This document shows, in pieces, positions 8,267-17,008 of a stretch of DNA of 64,000 nucleotides (the first letter of the stretch is position 1; each line of letters starts with the position of its first letter). Position numbers and translations under genes: made by a program. The stretch lies in contig CAZICM010000003.1 of assembly GCA_964537685.1 (NCBI GenBank), positions 1-64,000 on the forward strand. Reading direction: 5' to 3'. The DNA is from CAZICM01 sp964537685 (lineage in GTDB: Bacteria; Myxococcota_A; Polyangia; Polyangiales; Polyangiaceae). The notes under the pieces were generated by a model. It was not told where the DNA came from and made no database searches. It saw nothing but the letters and a program-made list of their open reading frames with translations.

Positions 8267-9880
8267 ATGGCCGGCAGCGCCCAAGAAGCATTGGAATCGA
8301 CGGTTCGCCCAGGTGATGTGCTCGCGGGCAAATACCGCATCGAGCGCGTTATTGGATCGGGCGGAATGGGCATGGTCGTATCGGCCACGCATTTAAAGCT
8401 GGATGAGCGCGTTGCCATCAAGTTTCTCTTGCCCGACGCGCTTGCGAGCAAGGAAGTTGTTGCGCGTTTTGACAGGGAAGCGCGCGCCGCCGTGAAGATT
8501 AAGAGCGAGCATGTGGCGCGGGTGATCGATGTGGGCACACTCGAGACCGGAGCGCCCTATATCGTGATGGAGTACCTGCAGGGATCGGATCTCGCGAAGG
8601 TGGTCAAGCACGAGGGGATGCTGGCTGTTCCCGTGGCGATCGAATACATGCTGCAGGCCGCGGAGGCGCTCGCGGAGGCGCATGCGATAGGCATCGTTCA
8701 CCGCGATCTGAAGCCTCACAATTTATTTTTGGCCAAGCGCGCGGATGGAACACCCTGCGTGAAGGTGCTCGATTTCGGCATTTCAAAAGTGGTTGGAGGA
8801 GATTCGCGTTCTGAATCCGAAGGATCGCTTACGGCGACCAATGCCGTTTTAGGTTCGCCGATTTATATGTCGCCCGAGCAAATGAGCTCGCCCAAAAGCG
8901 TCGATGCGCGCGCGGATGTGTGGTCGTTCGGCGCAACGCTGTACAAGCTGGTGACGGGCAAGGCGCCTTTTATGGGCGACAGCGTGCCCGAGATTTGCGG
9001 GATGATTTTAATGGGCGTCGAGCCTCCGCCGATCTTTCAATTCTGTCCCGATGCGCCGCCTGGACTCGAAGCCGCAATCAAGAAATGCCTGCAGCGCAAT
9101 CCCGCCGATCGCTGGGCAAATATAGGCGATTTGGCGATTGCGCTCTCTGAGTTTGGACCTCCTGCCGCGCGCATTTCCGCCGAGCGGGTGCGCCGTGTGC
9201 TGGAGTCCGCGGGCATTCCTACGAGCGTCCCCGTGCCTCCTCCGCCCAATTCATTTCCGGGCATGGGAAGCACGTCGCAGCCTTCGTTTTCAGGTTCAGG
9301 CCCCGGCAGTACATCGCAGCCTTCGTTCGCAGGTTCAGGTCCCGGCAGTACATCGCAGCCTTCGTTTGGGGGCTCGAGATCTCAGCCTTCTCTCGGCGGG
9401 CTCACACCGCCCGTCGCCGCGACAACACTGCCTTCGCCGGGCGCGATCACCGACGGCGGTATCCCTAGAACCATGGGCTCGTGGACCCATACCCAATCGC
9501 CCGAAATGCATGCGGGGCGCGGGCGATCGATGCTCTTTATCGGTCTTGCCGTCGGCGTGCTCGGCGTTGGCATTGCGGTCGGCGCGCTTCTATCGGCGCG
9601 GGGCGGAGGCGATACCCAGGCATCGGGAGCGGCCACTTCAACAACGGCCTCGGAGCAGGCTTCCAGCGCGCTCACGGCGCCTTCTCTTCAGCCTGTTGCG
9701 AGCGCATCGGCTGCCGCGCTGCCTTCCGCCGAAACGTCCGCGCAGCCCGTGTCCGGCGGTGCAAAATCGGCGGGGCCGGGCACCAAGGCGTCCAATACGA
9801 AAAATACGTCAACCAATACGAAAAATACAACCAAGACCACCAAAAAATCGGGCAGCGATCTCTTTGATGAGCGCTTATAA
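8267..9880 (+). CDS. Transmembrane Ser/Thr protein kinase, cassette 1
   Basis: A 537-residue Hanks-type kinase. The glycine loop GSGGMG is at residues 30-35, the ATP lysine at K52 (VAIKFLL), the catalytic loop HRDLKPHN at 145-152, the metal site DFGISK at 169-174, and SPIYMSPEQ marks the activation/P+1 segment. After the kinase domain comes a Pro/Ser/Gly-rich linker with near-exact repeats of GPGSTSQPSF, then a single hydrophobic helix near residues 421-444 (SMLFIGLAVGVLGVGIAVGA). The tail is Ser/Ala/Thr-rich and ends in an Asn/Thr/Lys stretch (NTKNTSTNTKNTTK). The kinase is therefore cytoplasmic with a low-complexity periplasmic tail and no recognised sensor fold. The gene is followed at short range by a TPR/PEGA protein and a lipoprotein, the same order as the inverted copy at 18471-14952. 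Confidence 0.95.
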   Translation: MAGSAQEALESTVRPGDVLAGKYRIERVIGSGGMGMVVSATHLKLDERVAIKFLLPDALASKEVVARFDREARAAVKIKSEHVARVIDVGTLETGAPYIVMEYLQGSDLAKVVKHEGMLAVPVAIEYMLQAAEALAEAHAIGIVHRDLKPHNLFLAKRADGTPCVKVLDFGISKVVGGDSRSESEGSLTATNAVLGSPIYMSPEQMSSPKSVDARADVWSFGATLYKLVTGKAPFMGDSVPEICGMILMGVEPPPIFQFCPDAPPGLEAAIKKCLQRNPADRWANIGDLAIALSEFGPPAARISAERVRRVLESAGIPTSVPVPPPPNSFPGMGSTSQPSFSGSGPGSTSQPSFAGSGPGSTSQPSFGGSRSQPSLGGLTPPVAATTLPSPGAITDGGIPRTMGSWTHTQSPEMHAGRGRSMLFIGLAVGVLGVGIAVGALLSARGGGDTQASGAATSTTASEQASSALTAPSLQPVASASAAALPSAETSAQPVSGGAKSAGPGTKASNTKNTSTNTKNTTKTTKKSGSDLFDERL

Positions 9881-9886
9881 CCCTGC

Positions 9887-9892
9887 GAAGGA
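9887..9892 (+). promoter_or_regulatory. Ribosome binding site selecting start 9899
   Basis: GAAGGA sits directly against an ATG at 9893 but 6 nt before a second in-frame ATG at 9899, so the second is the better start. Confidence 0.55.
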
Positions 9893-9898
9893 ATGAGC

Positions 9899-10969
9899 AT
9901 GAGGCCATTGCACCGTTGGATAGCCAATACGCTTGTGTTTATGGCGTGCGCGCTTTGCGCGGAAAGCGGAGCGCTTGCCCAGACCAGCGGCCAGGACAAG
10001 GCCGCCGCTCAGATTTTATTCGATGATGGCAAGGCCCTGATGAAATCGGGGCGCCATGCCGATGCCTGTCCGAAATTCGAAGAGAGCCAAAGGCTCGATC
10101 CCCGCATTTCTACTCAATTTAAATTGGCCGAATGTTTTGAGCTGATCGGCAAAACGGCCAGTGCGTGGACCAATTTCATCGATGTGGCTGCTGCCACCAA
10201 AGCCGCAGGACAGGACGACCGCGAAAAAGTCGCGCGAGACCGGGCGAGCGCCCTCGAGAAGAAATTGTCGAAAATGACGATCGTTGTGCCCAATGCAGCG
10301 CGCGCCGAAGGGCTGGAAGTGAAGCGCGACGGCGTTTTGGTCGGGCATGCGCTGTGGGGAACGGCCGTTCCCGTGGACCCAGGCGAGCACCGTATTTTCG
10401 TGAGGGCTCCGGGAAAAAAGAATTGGGAAACCACAATCCCGGTGAAGGGCGAGGGAGCTCTTATCGCTGTAAATATTCCGCCATTGGAAGATGCTCCGAT
10501 CGAATTGGCTCCCGTTCAGCAATCCGATGGTAATTCAGGTAATTCCGGTGGAATTTCAAGCGGAGGCGGACAGCCGATTGCGGTAACAGGGCCGGATCGT
10601 CCGGAAGGCGGATTTGGAGGGCAGAAAATCGCGGGTCTTGCGGTGGGGGCGCTGGGCATCGGCGGCGTCGTGTTGGGCACGGTGTTTGGATTGCAGGCCA
10701 AATCGAAAAACGATGAATCCAAACCCTATTGCCGCACGCAGGGAGCGGACCTTCTCTGTCAAGATCAGGGCCTAAACTTGGTGAATGAGGCCAAGAGCGC
10801 GGCGACCATTTCGACGGTTTCATTTATTGCCGGCGGCGCCCTTACCGTGACAGGACTTGTGCTGTTTTTGACGGCGCCTTCCAATAAAAGCCAATCGGCG
10901 CTTGGAATGCGCGCCGTGGCGGCGGTGGGGCCTGGGTTTTCCGGGGCTCGCATTGAAGGAGCATGGTGA
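9899..10969 (+). CDS. Secreted TPR/PEGA-domain protein, cassette 1
   Basis: A 356-residue protein. It has a signal peptide (hydrophobic ANTLVFMACALCAESGALAQ with a probable cut after Ala-Gln). A TPR-like region follows, with FDDGKALMKSGRHADACPKFEESQRLDP and KLAECFELIGKTASAWTNF type helices. Next is a PEGA-like beta module (GLEVKRDGVLVG, PVDPGEHRIFVRAPGKKNWE). A Gly/Ser linker leads to a hydrophobic hairpin near residues 245-320 (GLAVGALGIGGVVLGTVFGLQ and ISTVSFIAGGALTVTGLVLF) around a Cys-containing loop. The same layout, with matching helices, is encoded at 16001-17008. PEGA proteins are thought to contact the cell surface. Here it is probably a partner of the kinase encoded 18 bp upstream. 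Start 9899 is chosen over 9893 because of ribosome-site spacing. The stop overlaps the next start. Confidence 0.85.
   Translation: MRPLHRWIANTLVFMACALCAESGALAQTSGQDKAAAQILFDDGKALMKSGRHADACPKFEESQRLDPRISTQFKLAECFELIGKTASAWTNFIDVAAATKAAGQDDREKVARDRASALEKKLSKMTIVVPNAARAEGLEVKRDGVLVGHALWGTAVPVDPGEHRIFVRAPGKKNWETTIPVKGEGALIAVNIPPLEDAPIELAPVQQSDGNSGNSGGISSGGGQPIAVTGPDRPEGGFGGQKIAGLAVGALGIGGVVLGTVFGLQAKSKNDESKPYCRTQGADLLCQDQGLNLVNEAKSAATISTVSFIAGGALTVTGLVLFLTAPSNKSQSALGMRAVAAVGPGFSGARIEGAW
10955..10961 (+). promoter_or_regulatory. Ribosome binding site selecting start 10969
   Basis: GAAGGAG lies only 1 nt from ATG 10963 but 7 nt from the in-frame ATG 10969. The later ATG also overlaps the preceding stop as TGATGA. 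Confidence 0.6.
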
Positions 10970-12066
10970 TGAATACGCGCGGCACATTTTTATCGGTTGC
11001 GTTTGCTGGTGTGGCCTTGTGCTGGGCGCTTTCCTCGTCGGGATGCGCGGAAATTCTAGGCATTGGCGATCCAAAGCCGGATACGGGCGAGGGCGGCGCT
11101 TCTTCCGCGGGGCCGGGCACGACGGGGCCGGGCACCACAACGGGGAGCACAAGCGGAGGTCCAGGAACGGGTTCGGGAGGAGCCGCGCCCTGCGCGCTGA
11201 CCGATCCTCAATGCTTGCAGATTGATTCCGATTGTGTTGCCTTGATTGACAATCGAAATTCGACGGATTTCGCGTTGCGCATGGCCCAGGTTCAATTCTT
11301 TAAGCCCGACGTGTTTACGGGCACCTTTGAGATGGGATTGATTCTCAATTCGCTTGTAATGAATTTGCCCGCTTGCAATCTAACCGGCTCGGGCACATTT
11401 AGCTGGATTGTTGAATTAGATAAGGGCACGGGAAAATACACGGTAGGCGTTTCTAAGCCCGTTCAGAATCCCAATAACGGTTATGCCTTCGTGAATGAAA
11501 CCATTTCACTTTCGGGCCAGAACTTTACGATTCAGCCTGTGACGGGGAATTTTACGCTGGGCGCCGATGGAACGCTGAATGCCGACGTCCTCAATTTTAT
11601 TTATCTCCCTGTCTATCTGGATGCCCAGGGAAACAGCGTGCTGCTCATTCCTGTTCATCAGCTTCATATGTATGAGACCAAGCTGTCCGCCGATAACAAT
11701 TGTGTTGGTAAATATAATGAATGGGGATTATTGCCCACCAACGATTGCGATCCGGATTATGCTCAAAATAGCTTTCCCTTTGTGAGCGGCGGTAAAGTCG
11801 AAGGCTATATTTTGCTCGAAGAAGCCGATGATGTGATTATCACAGCCTATAGCTTGAACCGTTCGCTCTGCGTGCTGCTCTCGCCTTCGGCGGGTATTTA
11901 TGGCGACGGCGGCAATCCCAACCGCTGCGAGCGCGATGGTAATGGCAATATTAAATTGCCCGGCGACTGGTGCTCGACGACGAACGCTCCCGCCGATCCA
12001 TCGTGTCACGATGCGATGAAGGTGAAAGCCGATATCGCCGCGAGCGCTGTAAAGCTAAATCCCTAA
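10969..12066 (+). CDS. Lipoprotein of the kinase/PEGA cassette 1
   Basis: A 365-residue lipoprotein. The N-terminus MNTRG is followed by a hydrophobic stretch and the lipobox SSGC, then AEILGIGDP and a Gly/Thr/Ser-rich linker (GPGTTGPGTTTGSTSGGPG). CAEILGIGDP is a phrase I associate with myxobacterial lipoproteins. The folded part has several Cys residues (CALTDPQC, CLQIDSDC, LPACNL, NDCDPDY, RSLCVLLSP, DWCSTT, DPSCHDAM), consistent with disulphides in the periplasm or at the outer face. No catalytic motif is visible. It overlaps the TPR/PEGA gene by one base, making translation coupling with that gene likely. Its counterpart in cassette 2 is an unrelated beta-propeller lipoprotein, so the third position of the cassette varies. 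Confidence 0.8.
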   Translation: MNTRGTFLSVAFAGVALCWALSSSGCAEILGIGDPKPDTGEGGASSAGPGTTGPGTTTGSTSGGPGTGSGGAAPCALTDPQCLQIDSDCVALIDNRNSTDFALRMAQVQFFKPDVFTGTFEMGLILNSLVMNLPACNLTGSGTFSWIVELDKGTGKYTVGVSKPVQNPNNGYAFVNETISLSGQNFTIQPVTGNFTLGADGTLNADVLNFIYLPVYLDAQGNSVLLIPVHQLHMYETKLSADNNCVGKYNEWGLLPTNDCDPDYAQNSFPFVSGGKVEGYILLEEADDVIITAYSLNRSLCVLLSPSAGIYGDGGNPNRCERDGNGNIKLPGDWCSTTNAPADPSCHDAMKVKADIAASAVKLNP

Positions 12067-12099
12067 GAATTGTTTATCAATTAAAAAGGATAGACCCAG

Positions 12100-13230
12100 A
12101 TGACGGACAGGCTCTCTTTGCCGACGCGATCGCCGGAGCCGGGAGACGATTATACGCCGAGTCCGATTAGTTCTCCCGTTGCGCCCGAAACAAGGCGGGG
12201 ACGCAAAATTGCGCTCGCGATTGTATTGCTTCTCAGTTTTTTGACGGTGGCCTGGATCGCGTCTCCGCTGTGGATGGGCATTATGCTGGGGACGATGATG
12301 GCGTTTACGGCGCAGCCCATTTATCAATGGCTGTCCTCCCGCATCGGTGAGCGCCGCGCCATTGCATCGGGCCTTGTAACAGCGGTATTCGGTATTCTTT
12401 GCATTTTGATCGGATTTATTGCGGTCTATATTTTAACCAATGAAATTTTAGATTTGGCCGAGCTTCTGCGCCAGAAAGTTTCAAATACATCGCTTTCCGG
12501 GCTGGTGGGCGAGCGGACGGCGAGGTTTTTATCGCGATTGGGTTTTAAAGGCGACGACTGGCTTGTTTCCTTGAGGGATGAGCTCACCAAGGCTTCGGCG
12601 TATGCGGCGACGGCGGCCGCAGTCGTTCTTCAGATTACGACGGCGGCGATGCTGAGTATTGTGATCGGATTGCTGACCATGTATTATGTATTGCTCGAGT
12701 GGCCGCGGATTTCGGCGAGGCTCGAGGTGGTGCTTCCGCTGGATCCAAAGCATACGCGGGCCCTGATGTCTGAATTTAGGGATGTGGCCCGGAGCTCTTT
12801 GGTTGGCACTGTTGCGACGGCCATTGTTCAGGGATTGTTCGGAGGAATGGGATATGTTATCGGAGGTGTTCCTCATCCTATCACATTCGCGCTGTTAACG
12901 GCCATTGCATCGTTTTTGCCATTGGTGGGAACGGCCTTTGTTTGGGGTATTTTGCCAATTTATATGGCGCTCAACGGTCAGGTGGGAGGCGCCATATTTG
13001 TATTTATTTGGGGTTTTGTGGTGGTCATGGGTGTGAGCGATTATGTGATCCGCCCGCGTTTGGTGGGCAAATCGCATGGCCATCCTTTGCTGGTATTGCT
13101 GGCGCTGCTCGGGGGATTGGAGCTTTTGGGCCTCGCGGGTTTATTGCTCGCGCCGGTCTTGATGTCTTTGTTTTTGGCGGTGTTGCGTATTTATGAGCGG
13201 GAGGCGGGCCTGCACCGGAATGCCCGTTAA
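12100..13230 (+). CDS. AI-2E family transporter (PerM/YdiK-like membrane protein)
   Basis: A 376-residue integral membrane protein. A hydrophilic N-terminus of about 40 residues is followed by paired helices (IALAIVLLLSFLTVAWIA, LWMGIMLGTMMAFTAQP). A soluble middle region contains RQKVSNTSLSGLVGER. The conserved C-terminal helices include GVPHPITFALLTAIASFLPLVG and VSDYVIRPRLVGKSHGHP, both characteristic of the AI-2E/PerM family. Members export autoinducer-2 in one studied case or act as cation/proton antiporters; most are untested. An AAAAAGGA site precedes ATG 12100. The 33-bp gap after the lipoprotein gene allows a shared transcript with the kinase cassette. It contains TTGTTTATCAA, which is the reverse complement of a motif upstream of the histidine kinase gene at 52455. 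The gene ends 5 bp from the convergent acyltransferase gene. Confidence 0.9.
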   Translation: MTDRLSLPTRSPEPGDDYTPSPISSPVAPETRRGRKIALAIVLLLSFLTVAWIASPLWMGIMLGTMMAFTAQPIYQWLSSRIGERRAIASGLVTAVFGILCILIGFIAVYILTNEILDLAELLRQKVSNTSLSGLVGERTARFLSRLGFKGDDWLVSLRDELTKASAYAATAAAVVLQITTAAMLSIVIGLLTMYYVLLEWPRISARLEVVLPLDPKHTRALMSEFRDVARSSLVGTVATAIVQGLFGGMGYVIGGVPHPITFALLTAIASFLPLVGTAFVWGILPIYMALNGQVGGAIFVFIWGFVVVMGVSDYVIRPRLVGKSHGHPLLVLLALLGGLELLGLAGLLLAPVLMSLFLAVLRIYEREAGLHRNAR

Positions 13231-13235
13231 ATATA

Positions 13236-14141
13236 TCAATGCGATCGATTTGGAAATAAACCATGGCGGCCTTCGATGCGCAATTGATCGAGGGCTGTTT
13301 GCATCGTATTTTTTACCAATTCAAAAGCATGTTCTACCGCATGATCGTCATTCTGGGCGCTGGGCGGAAGATTTAAATGAATCGGTTTTAAAAAGCGGGT
13401 GTGAATCTTTACGGGCGGCGGGATATGAGGATAGGGGATTCCAAAAATAATTCCCAGCGGCAATGCAAATCCAATGGGTGCGACGTTGGAGCGGGCGAAT
13501 TTAGGGAGTCCTAGTGCGTCGGCGATGCGCTGGCCATCCGTTAGAATATACAGCGAATGATGCGCGCCCGCGCTGACAATGGGCACAATAGGCACTTGTT
13601 CGCGGATGGCTGTGCGAATAAATCCCCTTCGTTTTCCGAATTCAATCGAATAGCGCTTTCTAAATGGCTTGCAGGCGTCGATGTCTCCGCCCGGAAAAAC
13701 AAGCACGGCCGCGTCATTTTGAAATGCCCGGTGCGCGTTGTCCCGGTTGGCCGCTATGGCTCCGCTCGCATTGAGCCAGCTTCCCGCAAGCGGGAAATTG
13801 AAAGGAACGTCGTGCATCAGCCCGTAGGCGAGGCGCTGCGGCGAATAACGGCGCCAAAACGCGACCATATGGCAAAACATATCGGGTATGCCCGTCATTG
13901 CATTGTGATTGCCGACGGCCATGAATGCGCCCGAGGGTAATTCCGTTTCGAATTCGGTTTCGCAGCGGAAATAAGAATCGTAAAGCACGCCCACGAGGGG
14001 AAGAACGCGCTCGATAAATGCGGGATCGCGGGCGTTCAAATCGTTGGGGCGCACGCCTTGCCGGGATTTTTTCCGGAATGCTTCGAGCGCCGTTTTCAGC
14101 GCGCTGGGGCTTGGAGGCGGTTCAGGAGGAATGGTGAACAC
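13236..14141 (-). CDS. Lysophospholipid acyltransferase family protein, second paralogue
   Basis: A 301-residue LPLAT-superfamily protein. An N-terminal region of about 85 residues precedes the catalytic site, seen as VGNHNAMTGIPD. The second block is VFPGGDIDACKPFRKRYSIEFGKRRGF and the third is VPIVPIVSAGAHHS. The C-terminal part (FALPLGIIFGIPYPHIPPPVKIHTRFLKPIHL) parallels that of the paralogue at 1695-2435 (FPFALPLPAKIHTIVGEPIHL), so both probably belong to one subfamily of glycerolipid acyltransferases. The start appears to be GTG at 14141 with no strong ribosome site, so the exact N-terminus is uncertain. Transcription probably runs in from the Ser-rich lipoprotein gene upstream (54-bp gap). 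The substrate is unknown. Confidence 0.83.
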   Translation of the reverse strand: MFTIPPEPPPSPSALKTALEAFRKKSRQGVRPNDLNARDPAFIERVLPLVGVLYDSYFRCETEFETELPSGAFMAVGNHNAMTGIPDMFCHMVAFWRRYSPQRLAYGLMHDVPFNFPLAGSWLNASGAIAANRDNAHRAFQNDAAVLVFPGGDIDACKPFRKRYSIEFGKRRGFIRTAIREQVPIVPIVSAGAHHSLYILTDGQRIADALGLPKFARSNVAPIGFALPLGIIFGIPYPHIPPPVKIHTRFLKPIHLNLPPSAQNDDHAVEHAFELVKNTMQTALDQLRIEGRHGLFPNRSH

Positions 14142-14195
14142 GGCAGTCGTGCGTATAGCAGGAGGCTGTGAAAAGGGCTACGCACTTTCTGAGGA

Positions 14196-14816
14196 TCAGC
14201 AGCCGCTGTTGGCGCCGTCGCAGTCGCTAAAGCAGGCGTTGCATACGACGCAGTAGGCGTAGTTGTCCGCTTCCATGGCGCCTTGAGGATAGCCGAGTTC
14301 GCAGATCGTGTAACAGACGGGATCGCCCGCGCAGCCGTTGATGCATGTGAAGAAGAAGGTGCATTCAACGCTGTTGACGCAGATATCGTATTCGGTTTGG
14401 CATGTGGACGTGTCTGCGCAGGTCTGACAGGTCATGCAATCGCCGGTGCCATCGCATGTGCCGCCTCCCGAGCTGGATGAGCTGCTGGATGAACTGCTGG
14501 ATGACGAGCTGCTTGAGGCCGACGACGAGGAGCTGCCGGTGGATGACGATGACGAGCCGCCTCCGCCGGCGCCGCCCGCGCCGCCGCTGCTGGCCGTGCC
14601 GCTTGTGCTGCTGCTCGTGCCGCCGCTGCTCGTCCCTCCAGAGCTGGATGAGTTGCTGGTGTTGCCGCCGCTGGAGGTGCCGCTGCCGTTTTTGCCCGTC
14701 TGCGTTTCGGAATCGTCGAATTCAGAGCCCTCCGCGCAGGCAAGCGGAAGCGCCGCCATCGCCGACAATGCGATAGCCGCCATTGGGAATGAAATCCATT
14801 TGATTTGAGCGCCCAT
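14196..14816 (-). CDS. Ser-rich lipoprotein with Cys-rich C-terminal domain
   Basis: A 206-residue protein. The N-terminus has a signal sequence with lipobox LACA at about residues 24-27. Residues about 40-117 are almost only Ser, Gly, Thr and Ala and include an uninterrupted run of more than fifteen Ser. The last 90 residues carry many cysteines in CxxC and CxxxC spacing (CMTCQTC, CVVCNACFSDC). The design is a flexible stalk presenting a disulphide-bonded knob, typical of myxobacterial surface lipoproteins. No function can be named. The serine codons use several triplets, so the run is not a simple one-codon expansion. A plausible promoter lies about 90 bp upstream. Long frames on the opposite strand here are by-products of the repetitive codons. 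Confidence 0.78.
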   Translation of the reverse strand: MGAQIKWISFPMAAIALSAMAALPLACAEGSEFDDSETQTGKNGSGTSSGGNTSNSSSSGGTSSGGTSSSTSGTASSGGAGGAGGGGSSSSSTGSSSSSASSSSSSSSSSSSSSSSGGGTCDGTGDCMTCQTCADTSTCQTEYDICVNSVECTFFFTCINGCAGDPVCYTICELGYPQGAMEADNYAYCVVCNACFSDCDGANSGC

Positions 14817-14905
14817 CGTAGCTTCCCCGCTTTCTATGAAAATGTTTAATGTCGACGCGTCAGCCCCAATCTATGTAATGCAACCGCAATTCATTTCGAC
14901 AGAAT

Positions 14906-14935
14906 ATTTTAGCCAGCCGATCAAAATGAAATCAA
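14906..14935 (-). promoter_or_regulatory. Sigma70-like promoter for the Ser-rich lipoprotein gene
   Basis: Read on the minus strand, TTGATT (14935-14930) and TAAAAT (14911-14906) are separated by 18 bp in an otherwise gene-free 135-bp spacer, about 90 bp before the ATG at 14816. This is a consensus match only. Confidence 0.35.
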
Positions 14936-14951
14936 AATACCGAGGCGGCGA

Positions 14952-15998
14952 TCAGTCTTTTCGGAGCACCATGACTTGGCCCGTGGTTTGGTTGGTCCAG
15001 TAGACGGCAATATCATCGATGGCCATGCGATAAGGATAGCCTTGGCCTTCCGCCATGGTGATTGGCTCGCTGCCATCTTTGTTCATGCGGACGATGCGGC
15101 CTGTGCCCGAGTCGGCGACATAGATATGGCTTTCATCCGCGACGATGGCAGATAAATCGTCGAAATCGATGGCAATTTCAGTCCCGGCCGAGTCGGCGGG
15201 CGCGTCTTTGCGGACTTTGAACACATGGCCATCGCGGGTCGTCCAGAAAAGCTCTTGATCGTCCTGCGTCAGCCATTCGGCGATATGTCCAGTGCTGCTG
15301 CCCACGGTATCGACGACGGGCATGTCTCCGCTGCCCTTGTCGTAGCGCCGGACAAACGAATATGAAGGGTCTTGGGAGTCGTGGACGGTCCAGTAGACGC
15401 CTTTTCCATCGACAACAACACTCATTGCATTGTATTGGTCGTAGCCGATTTCTTGATATTTGGAGGTATCGGCTTTGTCGATCCAGTACACGCGGTTCCA
15501 GTCTTCGGCTGAATAATAGAGGCGGGCGCTGTCCGTGGTCAGCGCGATATCTTGATCCCAGAAGCATTGGGAATAAAGCGCTTCGGGCGAGCCTCCGCCG
15601 ACCGGAACACGCCTGATTCCATCGGGGTGTTCGGCACCGCAGTCCGTTACGTCTTCAGGGTCTTTTCGCTCATACCAATACACATGGGTTTCATCGACGG
15701 TGAGGGCGAGGGCGCGGTTGTTGGTGGTGGGCATGATGACCGCGGGCACGCCTCCTCCCGTCCTCAGTGTGCGGCGGATCGCCCGCGTTTCATTGATGGT
15801 TTGGTCGCGCGGGGCTTCGGTCGCCCAATAGACGAAATCGCCCTTGACGGCGATTGCGCCGGGATATTTCTGGTTATCTGCCAGCACCGCGGGGCCTTGG
15901 CCGCGTTCCTCCAAGCCCGCGATCTGGGCGCAGCCCGCCGATAGGGCTATCGTGATTAAAACGATCAGATTGGAGCAGCATTGCATCGTGGTTTTCAT
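14952..15998 (-). CDS. Beta-propeller lipoprotein, cassette 2
   Basis: A 348-residue lipoprotein. The lipobox SAGC follows a hydrophobic stretch and is followed by AQIAGLEERG. The rest consists of repeated units of the type AIAVKGDFVYWATE, ALTVDETHVYWYE, ALTTDSARLYYSAED, SVVVDGKGVYWTVH, ELFWTTRDG, AIVADESHIYVADSGTGRIVRMNKDG and RMAIDDIAVYWTNQTTG. The recurring xVYW and YWT signatures mark a six- or seven-bladed propeller like YWTD/NHL folds, which usually bind proteins or sugars. ATG 15998 has an excellent GGAGGAAG site 9 nt upstream; a longer frame starting inside the previous gene was rejected. It lies 2 bp after the TPR/PEGA gene and closes cassette 2. Confidence 0.85.
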   Translation of the reverse strand: MKTTMQCCSNLIVLITIALSAGCAQIAGLEERGQGPAVLADNQKYPGAIAVKGDFVYWATEAPRDQTINETRAIRRTLRTGGGVPAVIMPTTNNRALALTVDETHVYWYERKDPEDVTDCGAEHPDGIRRVPVGGGSPEALYSQCFWDQDIALTTDSARLYYSAEDWNRVYWIDKADTSKYQEIGYDQYNAMSVVVDGKGVYWTVHDSQDPSYSFVRRYDKGSGDMPVVDTVGSSTGHIAEWLTQDDQELFWTTRDGHVFKVRKDAPADSAGTEIAIDFDDLSAIVADESHIYVADSGTGRIVRMNKDGSEPITMAEGQGYPYRMAIDDIAVYWTNQTTGQVMVLRKD

Positions 15999-16000
15999 GC

Positions 16001-17008
16001 TTAAAAGCTTCCTCCTGCCGCGAGATGAGTTCCATTCAATCCGATCGATGGTGAAATCCACAAGGAGGGAACGCTGCTTTTCTTTTCCCCTTTGCTGGCC
16101 GAGGGGCTGGATAAGATAAACATGGTGACTCCAGCGCCCAATACGATTGAACCTGCTATAAATCCTACATTCGACACTGTGGCAAAGGTATGAGCTGTGT
16201 CATTGGCGTCTGCGCCAATTTTATTGCATCCGTTTAATATACAATTGTCTTGGGCCGTGGATGCCTTGGATAAGGTAAGTCCTCCGAACAGGGCACCGAT
16301 GCCAATTCCTAAAATACCCACGCCGCCGGTGATCAAACTCGCTGTGCGAAGGGTTTTGGCGGTAATGATCGGTTGTGAACCATCGCCTGAGGTATTGGGG
16401 GGGTCTTGTGAGGCTTCGCCGTCTTCCAGCTTTGGAATTGAAAGCGTTTTAACGATGGGGCCCGGTTCAAGAATGAGTTTGGTTTCGAAGGTTTTTTTGC
16501 CGGGTGCGGTGACGGTGATTTGATATTCGCCTGGATCGAAAGGGATATTTGATCCGACGGCTGCGGCGCTTAGGCTCTTTTCGTTGAGCTTGATCGCCAT
16601 GTCGGGAACGACTTCCGCGATTTCAATCGAGACGCGCGATAGTTTCGCTTCCACTTCTTTGACGCGGGTTTCCGCAAATTCAATGCGGTCTTCGTCATTC
16701 TGCTTCTTCGCAAGCCTTAGCCCTTCGTTGAATTCGGCCCACGCGCTCGCTGTTTTGCCTTCTTTTTCGTGACATGCAGCGAGGTTGAGCAGCGTTCCCA
16801 GCTTGGGCTCCAGGCGCATGCTTTCGGCGAATTTGGGGCAGGCCGCCGAGACTTGTCCCGCGTCGAGAAGCTTTTTCGCGTCCCGGAACAATTGCTCCGA
16901 CAGCGCCTTATCTTGGGCCGATGGTTCTTGCTGGGCTCGGGCTTCGCCGCCGATGAGCACACTCAGGGCCGCGAATGCGAACAAGGCAGAACGAATGTGG
17001 CTTCTCAC
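16001..17008 (-). CDS. Secreted TPR/PEGA-domain protein, cassette 2
   Basis: A 335-residue paralogue of the protein at 9899-10969. The signal peptide (SALFAFAALSVLIGGEARAQ) is followed by TPR-like helices (LFRDAKKLLDAGQVSAACPKF, LAACHEKEGKTASAWAEFNE) and a predicted coiled segment. Then comes a PEGA-like module (MAIKLNEKSLS, PFDPGEYQITVTAPGKKTFE) and a hydrophobic hairpin (ITGGVGILGIGIGALFGG and FATVSNVGFIAGSIVLGAG) around a Cys loop. The start is GTG 17008, which overlaps the kinase stop as GTGA and has GGAG 8 nt upstream. A far longer frame reaching to 17332 runs through the kinase gene and is a shadow. The tight coupling to the kinase is the same as in cassette 1. Confidence 0.87.
   Translation of the reverse strand: MRSHIRSALFAFAALSVLIGGEARAQQEPSAQDKALSEQLFRDAKKLLDAGQVSAACPKFAESMRLEPKLGTLLNLAACHEKEGKTASAWAEFNEGLRLAKKQNDEDRIEFAETRVKEVEAKLSRVSIEIAEVVPDMAIKLNEKSLSAAAVGSNIPFDPGEYQITVTAPGKKTFETKLILEPGPIVKTLSIPKLEDGEASQDPPNTSGDGSQPIITAKTLRTASLITGGVGILGIGIGALFGGLTLSKASTAQDNCILNGCNKIGADANDTAHTFATVSNVGFIAGSIVLGAGVTMFILSSPSASKGEKKSSVPSLWISPSIGLNGTHLAAGGSF

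Noticed and set aside
9138..9896. A 252-codon frame overlapping the linker of kinase 1
   Set aside because: It is a frame-shifted reading of the repetitive Ser/Pro linker. The composition is Arg/Ser/Pro-rich and the kinase frame carries the conserved domain.
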